Source of the DNA: Propylenella binzhouense
GTDB taxonomy: Bacteria > Pseudomonadota > Alphaproteobacteria > Rhizobiales > Afifellaceae
DNA length: 64,000 nt
Assembly: GCF_009866965.1 (NCBI RefSeq)
Contig: NZ_SPKJ01000013.1
Location: forward strand, 1 to 64,000
Direction: 5' to 3'
Notes under the pieces: generated by a model
Told to the model about the DNA's origin: nothing
What the model saw: the letters and a program-made list of their open reading frames with translations, nothing else
Databases searched by the model: none
Shown: positions 19,816 through 27,877 of the stretch, one piece after another
Layout of the letters: each line of letters starts with the position of its first letter
How positions within the stretch are numbered: the stretch's first letter is position 1
Program-made: the position numbers and the translations under genes

Positions 19816-20657
19816 CCGCAGGAACCGAGCTCGACCTGGAGACCGAATACAACAACCGCGCCCGCGTGCCGGAACATCCCGCGATCCTGGAGGCATGGCG
19901 CCGCGACGCCGCCGCCTACCGCACGGCGCGCGCCCCTCTGGCGAGGCTCGGCCTCGCCTACGGGCCGCATCCGCGGCAGCGCATCGACTTGTTTCCGGCC
20001 GAAGCGGAGGAAACGGCCCGGCCCGTCCTTCTCTTCGTCCACGGCGGCTATTGGCAGGCGTTCGACGGCTCCTCCTCGAGCCATCTGGCGGCAGGCGCCA
20101 ATGCACGCGGGCTGGCGGTGGCGGTCATGAGCTACCGCCTCTGCCCCGAGGTCCGGCTCGCCGAGATCGTCGACGACGTACGGCAGGCGGGTCTCTTCCT
20201 CTTCCGGACGACGCACCGGCCGCTCGTCGTCTTCGGCCATTCCGCGGGCGGGCATCTGACCGCAATGGCGCTCGCCACCGACTGGAAGGCGCTCGCCCCC
20301 GGCGTGCCGCGCGACCTCGTCCGGGGCGGGCTCGCAATCTCCGGTCTCTTCGACCTCGAGCCCCTCGTCGAAACCTCGATCAACGGCGCGCTCGGCCTCG
20401 ACCGGGAGATGGCGCGACGGCTGAGCCCGCTCCATCGGGATCCTGGTCGCGGGGCGCGCCTCGAAGCCTGGGTCGGCGGCGAGGAAAGCGGCGAATATCA
20501 CCGGCAGAGCCGGGCCATCGTCGAGAAATGGCGGGCCCTCGGCGCCTCGACCCGGTTCGAGACGGTGCCGGGCGCGAACCATTTCACCGCCGTCGCCCCG
20601 CTCGCCGATCCCGCGAGCCCGATGACGGAGGCGCTTGTCGCACTCGCCGGCCGCTAG
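19812..20657 (+). CDS. Alpha/beta hydrolase (esterase or kynurenine formamidase-like)
   Basis: A 281-residue cytoplasmic hydrolase. It has HGGYW (oxyanion hole), the nucleophile elbow G-H-S-A-G-G, an acidic residue region SGLFDLEPL, and a C-terminal GANHF histidine. The N-terminal LETEYNNRARVPEHP is typical of the bacterial group annotated as alpha/beta hydrolases close to kynurenine formamidase. The natural substrate is unknown. It starts with GTG overlapping the transporter stop (GTGA), so the pair is coupled and may act on the same metabolite. Confidence 0.85.
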   Translation: MTAGTELDLETEYNNRARVPEHPAILEAWRRDAAAYRTARAPLARLGLAYGPHPRQRIDLFPAEAEETARPVLLFVHGGYWQAFDGSSSSHLAAGANARGLAVAVMSYRLCPEVRLAEIVDDVRQAGLFLFRTTHRPLVVFGHSAGGHLTAMALATDWKALAPGVPRDLVRGGLAISGLFDLEPLVETSINGALGLDREMARRLSPLHRDPGRGARLEAWVGGEESGEYHRQSRAIVEKWRALGASTRFETVPGANHFTAVAPLADPASPMTEALVALAGR

Positions 20658-20795
20658 CCGGAGCCGCCGCCGCGCGCACGCCTGCACGCGCGGCATCGCT
20701 GTACGGTCGCGGGCGAATGCGGCATTGTCGACCGCGGGCGGAGGGAAATGCATGACGGTTCGCATGAACGGCAACGATCAGCACTGTAAGGGCTC

Positions 20796-21803
20796 ATGAG
20801 CGTCGAAAGCCCGCTTCTCGCCAATCCGGCCCTCGCCACCAATCCGCACCTGGAAGCGGGCCGCAATCCCTTCATGGAGCGCTTCGGGAGCGTTCCGGAG
20901 CCGGCCTGGGAGGAAGCGCTCCTCGCGGCGATCTCCAAGCCCGTCTCCGACGGGCTCGCCTTTCCGCTGATGCCGCCGGCGCCGATGCAGGAGCGCATCC
21001 ACGGCCATTCCAACGAGCATTCCATGCGGGAGGCGTTCGCGTTCCGCCACACCGTCATGGCGGCGGCGCACGCGCTCGGCAATCCCGTCCACGAGGACAT
21101 GCGTCTGCTGGATTTCGGCAGCGGCTGGGGCCGGATCCTGCGTCCGTATCTGCGCGACCTGAAGCTTGAGAACATCTATGGCTTCGAGCCGAATCCGTGG
21201 TTCTGCCACATCGCCCGCTCGCTCAATCCCTACGTGACCTTCGTGAACGGGCCGCCCTCGCCGCCCTCGCCTTTCCGCAACGGCTTCTTCGACCTCACCG
21301 TGAGCTGGTCCGTGTTCTCGCACCTGCCCCGGGAGACCGCGGCGGCCTGGCTGCAGGACTTCGCACGGACGACGCGTCCGGGCGGCCTGATCTTCATCAC
21401 CACGTGGGGGGCCCGGTTCCTCGAGCTCCTGGAAGGAGATGCCGCACGCCTCGCGGAGGGAGGCGACATTCACTGGTACCACCGCATGGTGATCGAGGCG
21501 ATCGGCGACCTGACGGCGATGCGCGCGCGGCTGGAAGCAGGCGAGTTCGTCTTCGTCGCCTCCCATCCCGGCAACCCGCTCTATGGCGAGGCCTTCATGC
21601 CGGAGAAGGCTGCCAGGGCGCTCTGCACGGACGATCTGGAGCTCGTCCTCGTCAATCAGCGCACGCTCCCGCAGGATCTCTTCGTCTACCGGCGCGATGG
21701 CGCGCCCAAGCGGCGGAGCCGCCGCCAGCGTGCGATCGGCAGGCTGTCGCGCCTGGCGCGGCCGCTCAGGCGGAGGCTCCGGAACCTGCGGCCCGCGCCG
21801 TAG
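20796..21803 (+). CDS. Class I SAM-dependent methyltransferase
   Basis: A 335-residue protein with a Rossmann methyltransferase core: motif I LLDFGSGWGR (about 109-118), an acidic strand end GFEPN, the FFDLTVSWSVFSHLP segment and TRPGGLIFITTWG. The N-terminal 100 residues and the C-terminal 60 (arginine-rich after residue 300) are outside the core. Methyltransferases of this shape often modify lipids, glycans or small molecules; nothing here fixes the target. TAAGGG precedes the ATG. It stands alone, 138 bases after the hydrolase gene. Confidence 0.82.
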   Translation: MSVESPLLANPALATNPHLEAGRNPFMERFGSVPEPAWEEALLAAISKPVSDGLAFPLMPPAPMQERIHGHSNEHSMREAFAFRHTVMAAAHALGNPVHEDMRLLDFGSGWGRILRPYLRDLKLENIYGFEPNPWFCHIARSLNPYVTFVNGPPSPPSPFRNGFFDLTVSWSVFSHLPRETAAAWLQDFARTTRPGGLIFITTWGARFLELLEGDAARLAEGGDIHWYHRMVIEAIGDLTAMRARLEAGEFVFVASHPGNPLYGEAFMPEKAARALCTDDLELVLVNQRTLPQDLFVYRRDGAPKRRSRRQRAIGRLSRLARPLRRRLRNLRPAP

Positions 21804-21841
21804 CCGGCGCGGCGGGAATGCGGTGCGGAACGGTGTGGACG

Positions 21842-21862
21842 GCGGCCCGACCGGAGGGCCGC
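21842..21862. terminator. GC-rich hairpin downstream of the methyltransferase gene
   Basis: Arms GCGGCCC and GGGCCGC flank a 7-base loop, 39 bases past the methyltransferase stop. There is no T-tract, so an intrinsic terminator is only possible; in GC-rich alphaproteobacteria such stems often act without one. Confidence 0.3.
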
Positions 21863-21971
21863 GGTCCCTGCGGTTGGCTCGGAGCGGCGGCTATGCTAGG
21901 CAACCTCACCGGCGGGCCGGCCCGGCATGTCCGGCCGCATGTCCGCCTGCCCAGGCACGGGCGGGCGACCG

Positions 21972-22046
21972 GAGCCCTTAGCTCAGTGGTAGAGCAACTG
22001 ACTTTTAATCAGTAGGTCGTGGGTTCGACCCCCACAGGGCTCACCA
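21972..22046 (+). tRNA. tRNA-Lys (anticodon TTT)
   Basis: A full cloverleaf is visible. Acceptor arms GAGCCCT (21972-21978) and AGGGCTC (22036-22042) pair perfectly. The D arm is GCTC-AGTGGTAGA-GAGC-like. The anticodon stem ACTGA/TCAGT encloses the loop CTTTTAA with anticodon TTT. The T arm is GTGGG-TTCGACC-CCCAC. Discriminator A is followed by an encoded CCA. The 3' half from 22001 is the attachment core of the 10.5 kb element, which restores the gene on integration. Confidence 0.97.
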
Positions 22047-22047
22047 A
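22001..22047. repeat. attL: left direct repeat of the integrated element
   Basis: The 47 bases from the anticodon-stem start of tRNA-Lys to one base past its CCA are repeated without mismatch at 32464-32510. The flanking bases differ (g versus c on the left), which sets the boundary. This is the classical crossover region of tRNA-targeting tyrosine integrases. Confidence 0.93.
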
Positions 22048-22113
22048 TTTCTCTTTATCAATCAGCAAGTTAGATGATTCGGTCTACTTATGGCGAGCAG
22101 CGTTGAAGCGCCG

Positions 22114-22131
22114 GGGTTCTGTATGGGTTCC
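22114..22131. promoter_or_regulatory. LexA-like box / putative integrase arm site, left end
   Basis: GGGTTCTGTATGGGTTCC contains GTTC-N7-GTTC (22116-22130), the alphaproteobacterial LexA consensus. Seventeen of its 18 bases recur at 32326-32343 near the right end. A TCTACTTAT motif at 22083-22091 also recurs there. It lies 67 bases inside attL and 150 bases upstream of the first gene of the element, so it may serve SOS control, integrase arm binding, or both. Confidence 0.5.
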
Positions 22132-22280
22132 TAATTTCTGCTCACGCGGATTTGAATGCGAGAAGCGCCCGAAGTTTGCCACTTGATCCGTCTTTCTACC
22201 TCCGCCGTGCCCTCGAGGCCTCCGGCGCCGAGCGGTTGCCTAGAACGGCAGTGGACTAGGGTGAGACAAAAAAAGGGCGG

Positions 22281-22937
22281 GTGAACTTGCCAATAGCAGC
22301 AAACGACCGACCGCTCTCGGATGACGATTTCCTCGTCGCCATAGCCGCAGAGCGACGCCAGGACTGGACCGTAGCTCGCGCCTTCGCAGAGGCCTGCGCC
22401 GCCGGTGATGTTGAGCTCATGCACCGAGCCGTCGACGCCTTGGATAGCACCACCATCGACGGGTGGCGGTTCGCGATGCGCGCGGTCGCCCGGCTGCCGA
22501 TCGTCAGTGACGAAATTCGCGCAGCCTTCCTGCCGGTTTGGATCGAGCACAAGATGCTACCGCTTAAAGTCGGACATAGGCCCACAATGGCCGCGGCGCT
22601 TCGCATGCTGCTCCCAAGCAACCATTCGGGAGGACCGATACACATTTTCCGCGGCACGCGGGCTCAGGAACGGCGGAGGCGCCTTTACGGATTCTCGTGG
22701 TCCAGCCGAATTGATGTCGCACGCGGGTTCGCTGAGCACTGGGCCGAATTGGCCGGCGGCGCGGTGGTTCTGGAAGCGCTGGCGCACTCCTCGGCTATCC
22801 TTCTCGTGCGCGAGGAAGAGGGATATTACGACGAGGGAGAGATCGTCATTGATCCGTTCCGGCTCGGCAGTGTCACGGTAGCGGAGCGCCTTCCGAACCC
22901 CGGTAGCCCACATACCGGAAGAGACGCTCCCGGTTAA
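22281..22937 (+). CDS. Putative ADP-ribosyltransferase-fold cargo protein
   Basis: A 218-residue protein, the only plus-strand gene of the element. The GTG start follows a purine-rich AAAAAGGGCGG. Residues 1-110 are helical. Residues 119-192 show the order expected of the arginine-type ART fold: an R in HIFRG (Arg124), an S-W-S-S (139-142) with a following helix DVARGFAEHWAEL, a strand AVVLEAL, then E185-G-E187 in DEGEIVIDPF. This R / S-x-S / E-x-E order is a weak but specific pattern; the fold call is mine and needs a profile search. It may be a toxin, an anti-host or an anti-phage factor. Confidence 0.45.
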   Translation: MNLPIAANDRPLSDDDFLVAIAAERRQDWTVARAFAEACAAGDVELMHRAVDALDSTTIDGWRFAMRAVARLPIVSDEIRAAFLPVWIEHKMLPLKVGHRPTMAAALRMLLPSNHSGGPIHIFRGTRAQERRRRLYGFSWSSRIDVARGFAEHWAELAGGAVVLEALAHSSAILLVREEEGYYDEGEIVIDPFRLGSVTVAERLPNPGSPHTGRDAPG

Positions 22938-23123
22938 CTATCCCTACGCTAGATGCCTCGCCACTTTGCCAGACCTCCGCTCTTCACTCCTGCCCTTCTT
23001 CCGCCGGATGGTCGCGAGCTCCGGCCGATCGCCGGACCGCCCGCATCAGTCCTCCTTCACCCGGTGCCGGACGCTCTCCTCGCCCTTGAGGTCGAAGCCG
23101 AGGAGGATGGATGTGCGGGCGGC

Positions 23124-23300
23124 TCAGCCCGTCTCGGGCGGCGCGAATGCCTCGCCGTCCCATGTCCATCCGATGCCGGTCCCGGCCGGACAGGGGATCG
23201 CCTCGCCGGCATCCGGCGTCCATTCGGCCTCGCCGTCCCAAAGCGCCACGTTGATGACGATTCCGCCCTCGACGATCGCGTATCTTTTCACTTCGCCCAT
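23124..23300 (-). CDS. Small phage tail-associated protein
   Basis: A 58-residue protein starting at ATG 23300 after GAGGTGGG. The pattern of an opening YAIVEGGIVINVALWDG, then EWTPDAGEAIPCP and GIGWTWDGEAF, is common in small proteins encoded just after tail-fibre genes in phages of Proteobacteria. Its function is unknown; some relatives are thought to be fibre assembly proteins. It follows the glycine-rich gene by eight bases and is the last clear gene of the operon. The 186 bases beyond it, up to the convergent gene end at 22937, hold no convincing gene. Confidence 0.6.
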   Translation of the reverse strand: MGEVKRYAIVEGGIVINVALWDGEAEWTPDAGEAIPCPAGTGIGWTWDGEAFAPPETG

Positions 23301-23308
23301 CGCCCACC

Positions 23309-24400
23309 TCACCCGATCGAGATCACCCAGCATTCGCCCCGAGCGCCGTCGCCGCCCTTGCCGGAGACGAGGCCGTTCCGCGACGTGCCGCCGCCTCCGC
23401 CTGCACCGCCCGGAACGCCACCATTGCCGCCGGCGCCGCCGTTGACCGCATTGCCTCCGGCCCCGCCTGCGCCCGAGGCGGCGGAGGTGAGCATGGCCTC
23501 CAAACCGGATATGCTCGCGCCAATCCCTCCGGCGCCGCCTGGCGCGGTGCCGCCGATCGCTTGCGCGATGGTGCCGACCAGCGGCCCAAATCCGCTGTTT
23601 CCACCCGCCCCCTCCACGTCGCCGGCGGTCAGGCCCCCGCCGCCGCCCGCCCCCGGCGCGTACTTTCCGCCGCCATTGTTGCCTATGCTGCCGGCCCCGG
23701 TGTTCCCTGCACCGCCGAGGACTGACCCCGACATGGGAGGCGTGTATCTGCTGCCGATGATAGAGCCAGCGGTGGAGCTGCTTGTGCTCCCTCCGGCGCC
23801 GCCTTGGCCGGTGAGCGCCCGCGCTCTGAGGGAGGGGCCAAAGGACGTGTCTCCGCCCGTACCGCCATCCGCACCGTTGCCGTCTGCCGTCGACTGCGCG
23901 GCGCCGCCGGCTCCGCCCGCGCCGATGGTCACGGAGACGGTCGCCGTTAGGCTCGACGCGACAAATTCAGCCTCCGCGAACGAGCTTGGCGCCGCGCCTG
24001 CGCCGCCCGAGCATGCGACGCCCGCGCCTCGCAACGCGCCAGAGCCGCCGCCGCCGCCCCCCGAGACACAGGCGACCTTGACCAGCTTCGCCCATGCGGG
24101 CTTCGTCCAGGTGCCGGACGATGTAAACTTGTCCACCTGGACCTTCACGGCGGACGCCGCCTCCTCCGGCGAATCCTCCCACGTCACCGGATCAAGCGAC
24201 GTAACCCACCGGCTCGTGCCATCGTCGAGCCGCGCGCGCGTCCCGACCTTGAGCCGCCAGACCGGGATGTCACCGAGCGCCGCCTCATCAGCGACGACGA
24301 GGTCGGCGCCGGCGACGTCATCGACGTCCATGACGGCATATTGGTCGGTCGGATCGGCGCGTCCGATCCGGCCGATAGCGTGGTGTACGACGTCAGCCAT
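23309..24400 (-). CDS. Glycine-rich phage tail adhesin-like protein
   Basis: A 363-residue protein. Residues 1-90 are an ordinary globular segment (DVVHHAIGRIGRADPTDQYA). FTSSGTWTKPAWAK (92-105) opens a long glycine-rich domain dense in GGGG, GGAGG and GAGG, ending GGKGGDGARGECWVISIG-like. This architecture is known from phage receptor-binding adhesins and fibre tips, whose glycine runs form polyglycine-II bundles. Its ATG overlaps the stop of the LamG-like gene (TGATG). In the element it is the clearest sign of tail or host-recognition function. Confidence 0.75.
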   Translation of the reverse strand: MADVVHHAIGRIGRADPTDQYAVMDVDDVAGADLVVADEAALGDIPVWRLKVGTRARLDDGTSRWVTSLDPVTWEDSPEEAASAVKVQVDKFTSSGTWTKPAWAKLVKVACVSGGGGGGSGALRGAGVACSGGAGAAPSSFAEAEFVASSLTATVSVTIGAGGAGGAAQSTADGNGADGGTGGDTSFGPSLRARALTGQGGAGGSTSSSTAGSIIGSRYTPPMSGSVLGGAGNTGAGSIGNNGGGKYAPGAGGGGGLTAGDVEGAGGNSGFGPLVGTIAQAIGGTAPGGAGGIGASISGLEAMLTSAASGAGGAGGNAVNGGAGGNGGVPGGAGGGGGTSRNGLVSGKGGDGARGECWVISIG

Positions 24401-25473
24401 CACGCAATCTCCATGACGACGGAATCGGAGGAAGTCGGGTTGGGGGTGCGCAGGAGCAGATAGTCGCGCGTGGTGCCGTCGGCGGTCACGGACACCGTGT
24501 CGACGGCGGGCACGGTCTCGAAGCCGAGCACCTTGTAGCTCGCCGGCTCGCCCCAGCCCGCGGGATAGGCGTAGTAGACGTAGTTGCTGCCGCCGTTGAC
24601 CGAGGCGTCGGCCACGAAGGACCGGGTGACGGTCGTGGCGCGCTCGCTGCTGCCGAGCGCCACGATACCGGCGCTGCCGAGTGTGGCGTATGGCGAGACG
24701 CCCCAATAGACGAGCGGCGCCGCGCTCAGCGGCCCGGTTAGGACGGTCGCGAGCTCGGAGCGCGACAGCACGCGGGACCAGGCCAGGAAGCGCCTGTGCC
24801 GCGCCTGCAGCGGAGCGGAGTGCCCCCCGAAATAGAGCGTCTGGACGTCGGCCGGCGGTCTCACCGAGATCACGCCAGTCTTGACCGGACTGCCGGCGCT
24901 CTCGCGCCAGAAGGCGTAATAGCCCTTGGCGTCGAGTGTGATAGCCATGGAAAACGGCTCGTCGCGCGGGATCGCTTCCGAATAGAAAACCGTGCTTGTG
25001 GCCGCGCTGTAGTTCGGCGCGAAAATGAAAGCATTGTTGGCGTAGTAGAGCAGAAGCCCAGGATGGAGAAACAGTGGATCATAGGTTGAAAGAAGACGCA
25101 CAGTTCCGGAGAGCGTGACGGAGCTCGGCAGTTCGAACCGAAACAGGAAGGTGAGGCCGGCACTGAGCGATTCCGCCGGCGCGCCGGAGGCGAGCACCAG
25201 GTTCTGCGGCGGCGACGTGCCGAAGTCGAAGACCGGCGCGCCGTCAAATACGGGGTCCTCGGTGCGTCCGGGATAATCGAAGGCCCCGCTCTTCGTCCAT
25301 GTGCGGCCGGAAGCGCGGTCGATAACCGGACCTGGGGCGCCGTAGTCCGATGCGTCAGCCCAGGCATAAAGGCCGGGGATCGAGCTGTAAGGCTCGTAAC
25401 CTGTCTTGGGCTTGTAGCGCGGCAGGTCCGTCCGCCCCGAGGCTAGCGAAGATCGGAAAGCAAAGGCGGTCAT
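24400..25473 (-). CDS. LamG/concanavalin A-like phage structural protein
   Basis: A 357-residue protein starting at ATG 25473 with GAGG upstream. After a short N-terminus, IPGLYAWADASDY and AIDRASGRTW-like segments lead into alternating hydrophobic strands (LTFLFRFELPSSVTLSG, FSMAITLDAKGYYAFW, TLYFGGHSAPLQARHRRFLAWSRVLS) in the rhythm of a LamG jelly roll; ARHRRFLAWSRVLSRSEL is typical of the end of such domains. The last 90 residues are a separate beta-rich segment. Likely a carbohydrate-binding part of a tail or capsid decoration. Assignment is from pattern, not alignment. Confidence 0.6.
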   Translation of the reverse strand: MTAFAFRSSLASGRTDLPRYKPKTGYEPYSSIPGLYAWADASDYGAPGPVIDRASGRTWTKSGAFDYPGRTEDPVFDGAPVFDFGTSPPQNLVLASGAPAESLSAGLTFLFRFELPSSVTLSGTVRLLSTYDPLFLHPGLLLYYANNAFIFAPNYSAATSTVFYSEAIPRDEPFSMAITLDAKGYYAFWRESAGSPVKTGVISVRPPADVQTLYFGGHSAPLQARHRRFLAWSRVLSRSELATVLTGPLSAAPLVYWGVSPYATLGSAGIVALGSSERATTVTRSFVADASVNGGSNYVYYAYPAGWGEPASYKVLGFETVPAVDTVSVTADGTTRDYLLLRTPNPTSSDSVVMEIA

Positions 25474-25510
25474 AGGAACCTCGAGGTGCTGGTGACAGGA
25501 GCGTCGGAGA

Positions 25511-25939
25511 TCATTCCGGCAACCACGGCGGCCGATAGTCTGCGCCCATCTCCTCCGCTCGCCTTGCCGCTGTCTCGGGCCGGAGGCGCGACTGGTTGGT
25601 GATCCGGAGCGCGCGGGCAAGCGCCGTCATCATGCGCACATGCCGGTCCAGCGTGGCCGTCAGCTTGGCGAGCCGATCAATGCCGCCCTCGGCTTTGATC
25701 CATTCGGGCTCGTATCGGTCTATCTCGGCGCCGATGAACGCCGCCCGCGTCGCCGCCCGGCAATATTCGGCCAGGAGCTTGTGTGTCTCGCGCGGAAACC
25801 AGTCGGCAGGGAGCCGCTGCACGACTTCGCGCCAGACAGCGGCTTGCTGATTGGTGAGCCCGCCCGGAGGCGAGGGCCGCGCTGCCGATAGCGGGGTGAT
25901 GACCGCCAGTTCAGCCGATGATTTTCGTCCGCGCTTCAT
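25511..25939 (-). CDS. Phage terminase small subunit (P27-like)
   Basis: A 142-residue protein. A basic N-terminal MKRGRKSSAEL, proline-rich linker and LTNQQAAVWREVVQRLPADWF, followed by helical segments (HKLLAEYCRAATRAAFIGAEI) and a C-terminal SRLRPETAARRAEEMGADYRPPW, match the P27-type terminase small subunits that recognise packaging sites. No large terminase follows it; the next gene is the LamG-like protein. In satellites a lone small terminase redirects the helper phage's packaging motor to satellite DNA, which is the function I infer. Confidence 0.7.
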   Translation of the reverse strand: MKRGRKSSAELAVITPLSAARPSPPGGLTNQQAAVWREVVQRLPADWFPRETHKLLAEYCRAATRAAFIGAEIDRYEPEWIKAEGGIDRLAKLTATLDRHVRMMTALARALRITNQSRLRPETAARRAEEMGADYRPPWLPE

Positions 25940-26024
25940 CGGAAAAATCCACGTTTATGACAGGTTGCCTACCCGCGCCGATCCCTGGAACATCGCCCCG
26001 AACTTTCGATCCACGCCCCCCCGG

Positions 26025-26246
26025 TCATTGCAGCGTCTCCCCATCGCGATCGATGAACGCGGCGAGCTCGGCGACGAGCCGAGGCCGAATAGTCTTGAAG
26101 TCTTCGGCGCACTGGTCGAGATGGTCCGCCACCTCCTCAGCCGTCGCGCCTCGGGCGACGAGCGCGGCTGCCGAGTCGTGGAAAACCTCGGCCACGCGGG
26201 CGTCGACCAATTCGAGTGCTCGCTGCAGCGCCTCAGCGTTCGTCAT
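26025..26246 (-). CDS. Small acidic phage-module protein, unknown
   Basis: A 73-residue protein starting at ATG 26246 with GAGGGG upstream; longer in-frame starts would only read through the preceding gene. It is helical and acidic (MTNAEALQRALELVDARVAE, then GATAEEVADHLDQCAEDF). It overlaps the end of the upstream gene by 14 bases, and 85 bases separate it from the terminase gene. Its position between capsid and terminase suggests a head-assembly accessory, but no family is recognised. Confidence 0.5.
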   Translation of the reverse strand: MTNAEALQRALELVDARVAEVFHDSAAALVARGATAEEVADHLDQCAEDFKTIRPRLVAELAAFIDRDGETLQ

Positions 26247-26715
26247 GTGCCCCTCGCGTGCTCTTCGCCGCTGCCATGAAGGCGCGGGCTTCCTTCGGTA
26301 CCTTCGGCCGTGCGGCGAGCTGCCACGCTGCCTTGGCTTCGCCCGGTATTTCACCCGGCTGCGTGTCGCGAAGCGCGACCCACATTGCTGAGTCTTGAGT
26401 GACCACAGAGCCGCGGCGGTAGCCGATCGCGCGTTGGTGGACGCCCTCGTACCGGATGCCGCCGGCCTCGAGCGCGGCGATGCGATCCGACAAAAGCCGC
26501 TGTCGAAGGTTCAACTCGTTGAGTGCGAAGACATAGTTTTGGGCGAGCAGCACCTCGACAGTCTTGAGGCTGACAGTCACCCGCGCGTCTGCTTCCGATA
26601 TGCCTGCAGCGGTCTTGATACCGAACGCCTCGGCCGCCGCGACCAAATCCTCATCCTCGAGGATTTCCCCTTGGCGGAGCGCATCGAATAGAGATTCGGC
26701 GCGGGCGTCGGTCAT
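26233..26715 (-). CDS. Phage structural accessory protein with carbohydrate-binding-like motif
   Basis: A 160-residue protein whose ATG overlaps the capsid stop (ATGA). The N-terminal half is helical (TVEVLLAQNYVFALNELNLRQR). Residues about 85-133 show the phage motif Y-x-G-V-H-x-x..Y-R-R-G-S-V-V-T..S-A-M-W-V-A..PGEIPG..AW, related to the CBM5/12-like modules found in many phage tail and head proteins. It probably takes part in particle assembly or decoration. The exact role is unknown. Confidence 0.6.
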   Translation of the reverse strand: MTDARAESLFDALRQGEILEDEDLVAAAEAFGIKTAAGISEADARVTVSLKTVEVLLAQNYVFALNELNLRQRLLSDRIAALEAGGIRYEGVHQRAIGYRRGSVVTQDSAMWVALRDTQPGEIPGEAKAAWQLAARPKVPKEARAFMAAAKSTRGAHDER

Positions 26716-27860
26716 GAGCCGGACCCTACCGTCTCGCCCCAGGACACATCCGTGACCATCGCAACTGCAGTGTCGTCGAGGCGGCGGACACCGAACCAGA
26801 TCGTTACCAAGGCGCCGACGCTATTGGTCTGGAAAAGCGAGATGACATCGGTAGCGGCTGGCGTCGTCGCGTCCATTGTCGGCTCGGCTGCCATCGCTAC
26901 CGTCGTATCGCCGGAGGCTGTGACGGTGATGGCCTCGAGATCGCCGCCGAGGCGCTGACCATCGAAGAGCGCGATTGTCCCGGACGCAAGCGCGTCGCTC
27001 ACGATTGCCGGAACGCCGAGGATCGTTCCGCCGGTGAGATCGAAATCCGGGAAGGTTTTGATTCCGGAGGTCCAAGAGAGAAGAGCCGCCTGACGCGCGA
27101 CATCGGGCGCCAGGCCGAAGACCGGCCGCGAATCGACCGTAAGGCCGACGGCCGTGACGAGCGCGCGAATGTCCTCGGTCGCGGCAGCGGCGTCCGTCCC
27201 GGATGACGGAATGCTTGGCGTGCCGCTGTCAGTGACGGTGGAAAGAAAGCCCTCGTCGGTCGTCGCCGAAACGGCACGCCGCAACTCCCGAGTGATGAAA
27301 GCTTCGGCTGCCGATCCTCCGGATCGGACCAGTTCCTTTGTGAGAACGATGATGCCCGCGGCTTTTTGGAGGTCGATGAGATCGCCCTCAACCTCAAGCT
27401 TGCGGACTGGCACCGCCGCGCCCTCGCCCGCCAAAAAGGCGGTTGCGCGCGCGGTGGTCGCACTGAGGCGCGTCTCGAGGGGAAGCCGGATCATCGCGCC
27501 GGATTCGAGGAGAGAGAAGAAAATCGAGGCGTTGCGGAGCGATGCGGCGAAGGTGGTCGAGATGGTCCGAACATCGGTCAGACCGGCCGCGGTGGGATCT
27601 CCGGTGTGCATCGCGCTCGATTTGATGGCATGGTCCACGCGCGCCGCGACACCCGATCGAATTGCGCGCTGGACGCTATCGGGCGCGCCGATCCGCGCGG
27701 CAACATCGGCCGTGTCTTCATGGCCTACGGCTGCCAATGCAGCAGCCTTGGCCCACAAGGTGAGGCCCGCTGCATCGGCGACGCGCGGAATAGAGATGGC
27801 TGCTTTCACGCGAATTGCTCCCAACACTTTCTTGGAAGCTACACCCGCTCGCAGAGCCAT
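26712..27860 (-). CDS. Phage major capsid protein, HK97-like
   Basis: A 382-residue protein. The N-terminal 90 residues are helical. The core has the capsid signature of an alternating E-loop/spine region (FLAGEGAAVPVRKLEVEGDL, DLQKAAGIIVLTKELVR, EAFITRELRRAVSATTDEGF), then LTGGTILGVPAIVSDAL and GTIALFDGQRLGG, and a C-terminal strand SVGALVTIWFGVRRL. These are typical of HK97-fold capsids in alphaproteobacterial prophages. There is no linked protease or portal. A perfect hairpin lies immediately before its ATG. It would form the shell of the particle; an encapsulin-like role cannot be excluded. Confidence 0.8.
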   Translation of the reverse strand: MALRAGVASKKVLGAIRVKAAISIPRVADAAGLTLWAKAAALAAVGHEDTADVAARIGAPDSVQRAIRSGVAARVDHAIKSSAMHTGDPTAAGLTDVRTISTTFAASLRNASIFFSLLESGAMIRLPLETRLSATTARATAFLAGEGAAVPVRKLEVEGDLIDLQKAAGIIVLTKELVRSGGSAAEAFITRELRRAVSATTDEGFLSTVTDSGTPSIPSSGTDAAAATEDIRALVTAVGLTVDSRPVFGLAPDVARQAALLSWTSGIKTFPDFDLTGGTILGVPAIVSDALASGTIALFDGQRLGGDLEAITVTASGDTTVAMAAEPTMDATTPAATDVISLFQTNSVGALVTIWFGVRRLDDTAVAMVTDVSWGETVGSGS

Positions 27861-27861
27861 G

Positions 27862-27877
27862 CCGTTACACGTAACGG
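27862..27877. promoter_or_regulatory. Hairpin directly before the capsid start codon
   Basis: Arms CCGTTAC and GTAACGG around AC occupy the entire space between the stop codon of the upstream gene (27878-27880) and one base before the capsid ATG (27860). No Shine-Dalgarno sequence is present there. In the mRNA the stem would sit in the ribosome standby site, so capsid translation may depend on the upstream ribosome or on an RNA- or DNA-binding regulator. Confidence 0.45.

Noticed and set aside
22938-23123. Possible extra minus-strand micro-genes after the small tail-associated gene
   Set aside because: One frame reads protein-like residues (SILLGFDLKGEES) but follows a stop with no start codon, and a 20-codon ATG frame is too short to support. 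It may be a decayed gene end; I could not decide.
22984-23307. 107-codon minus-strand frame overlapping the small tail-associated gene
   Set aside because: Arg/Gly-rich out-of-frame shadow of the gene at 23124-23300.
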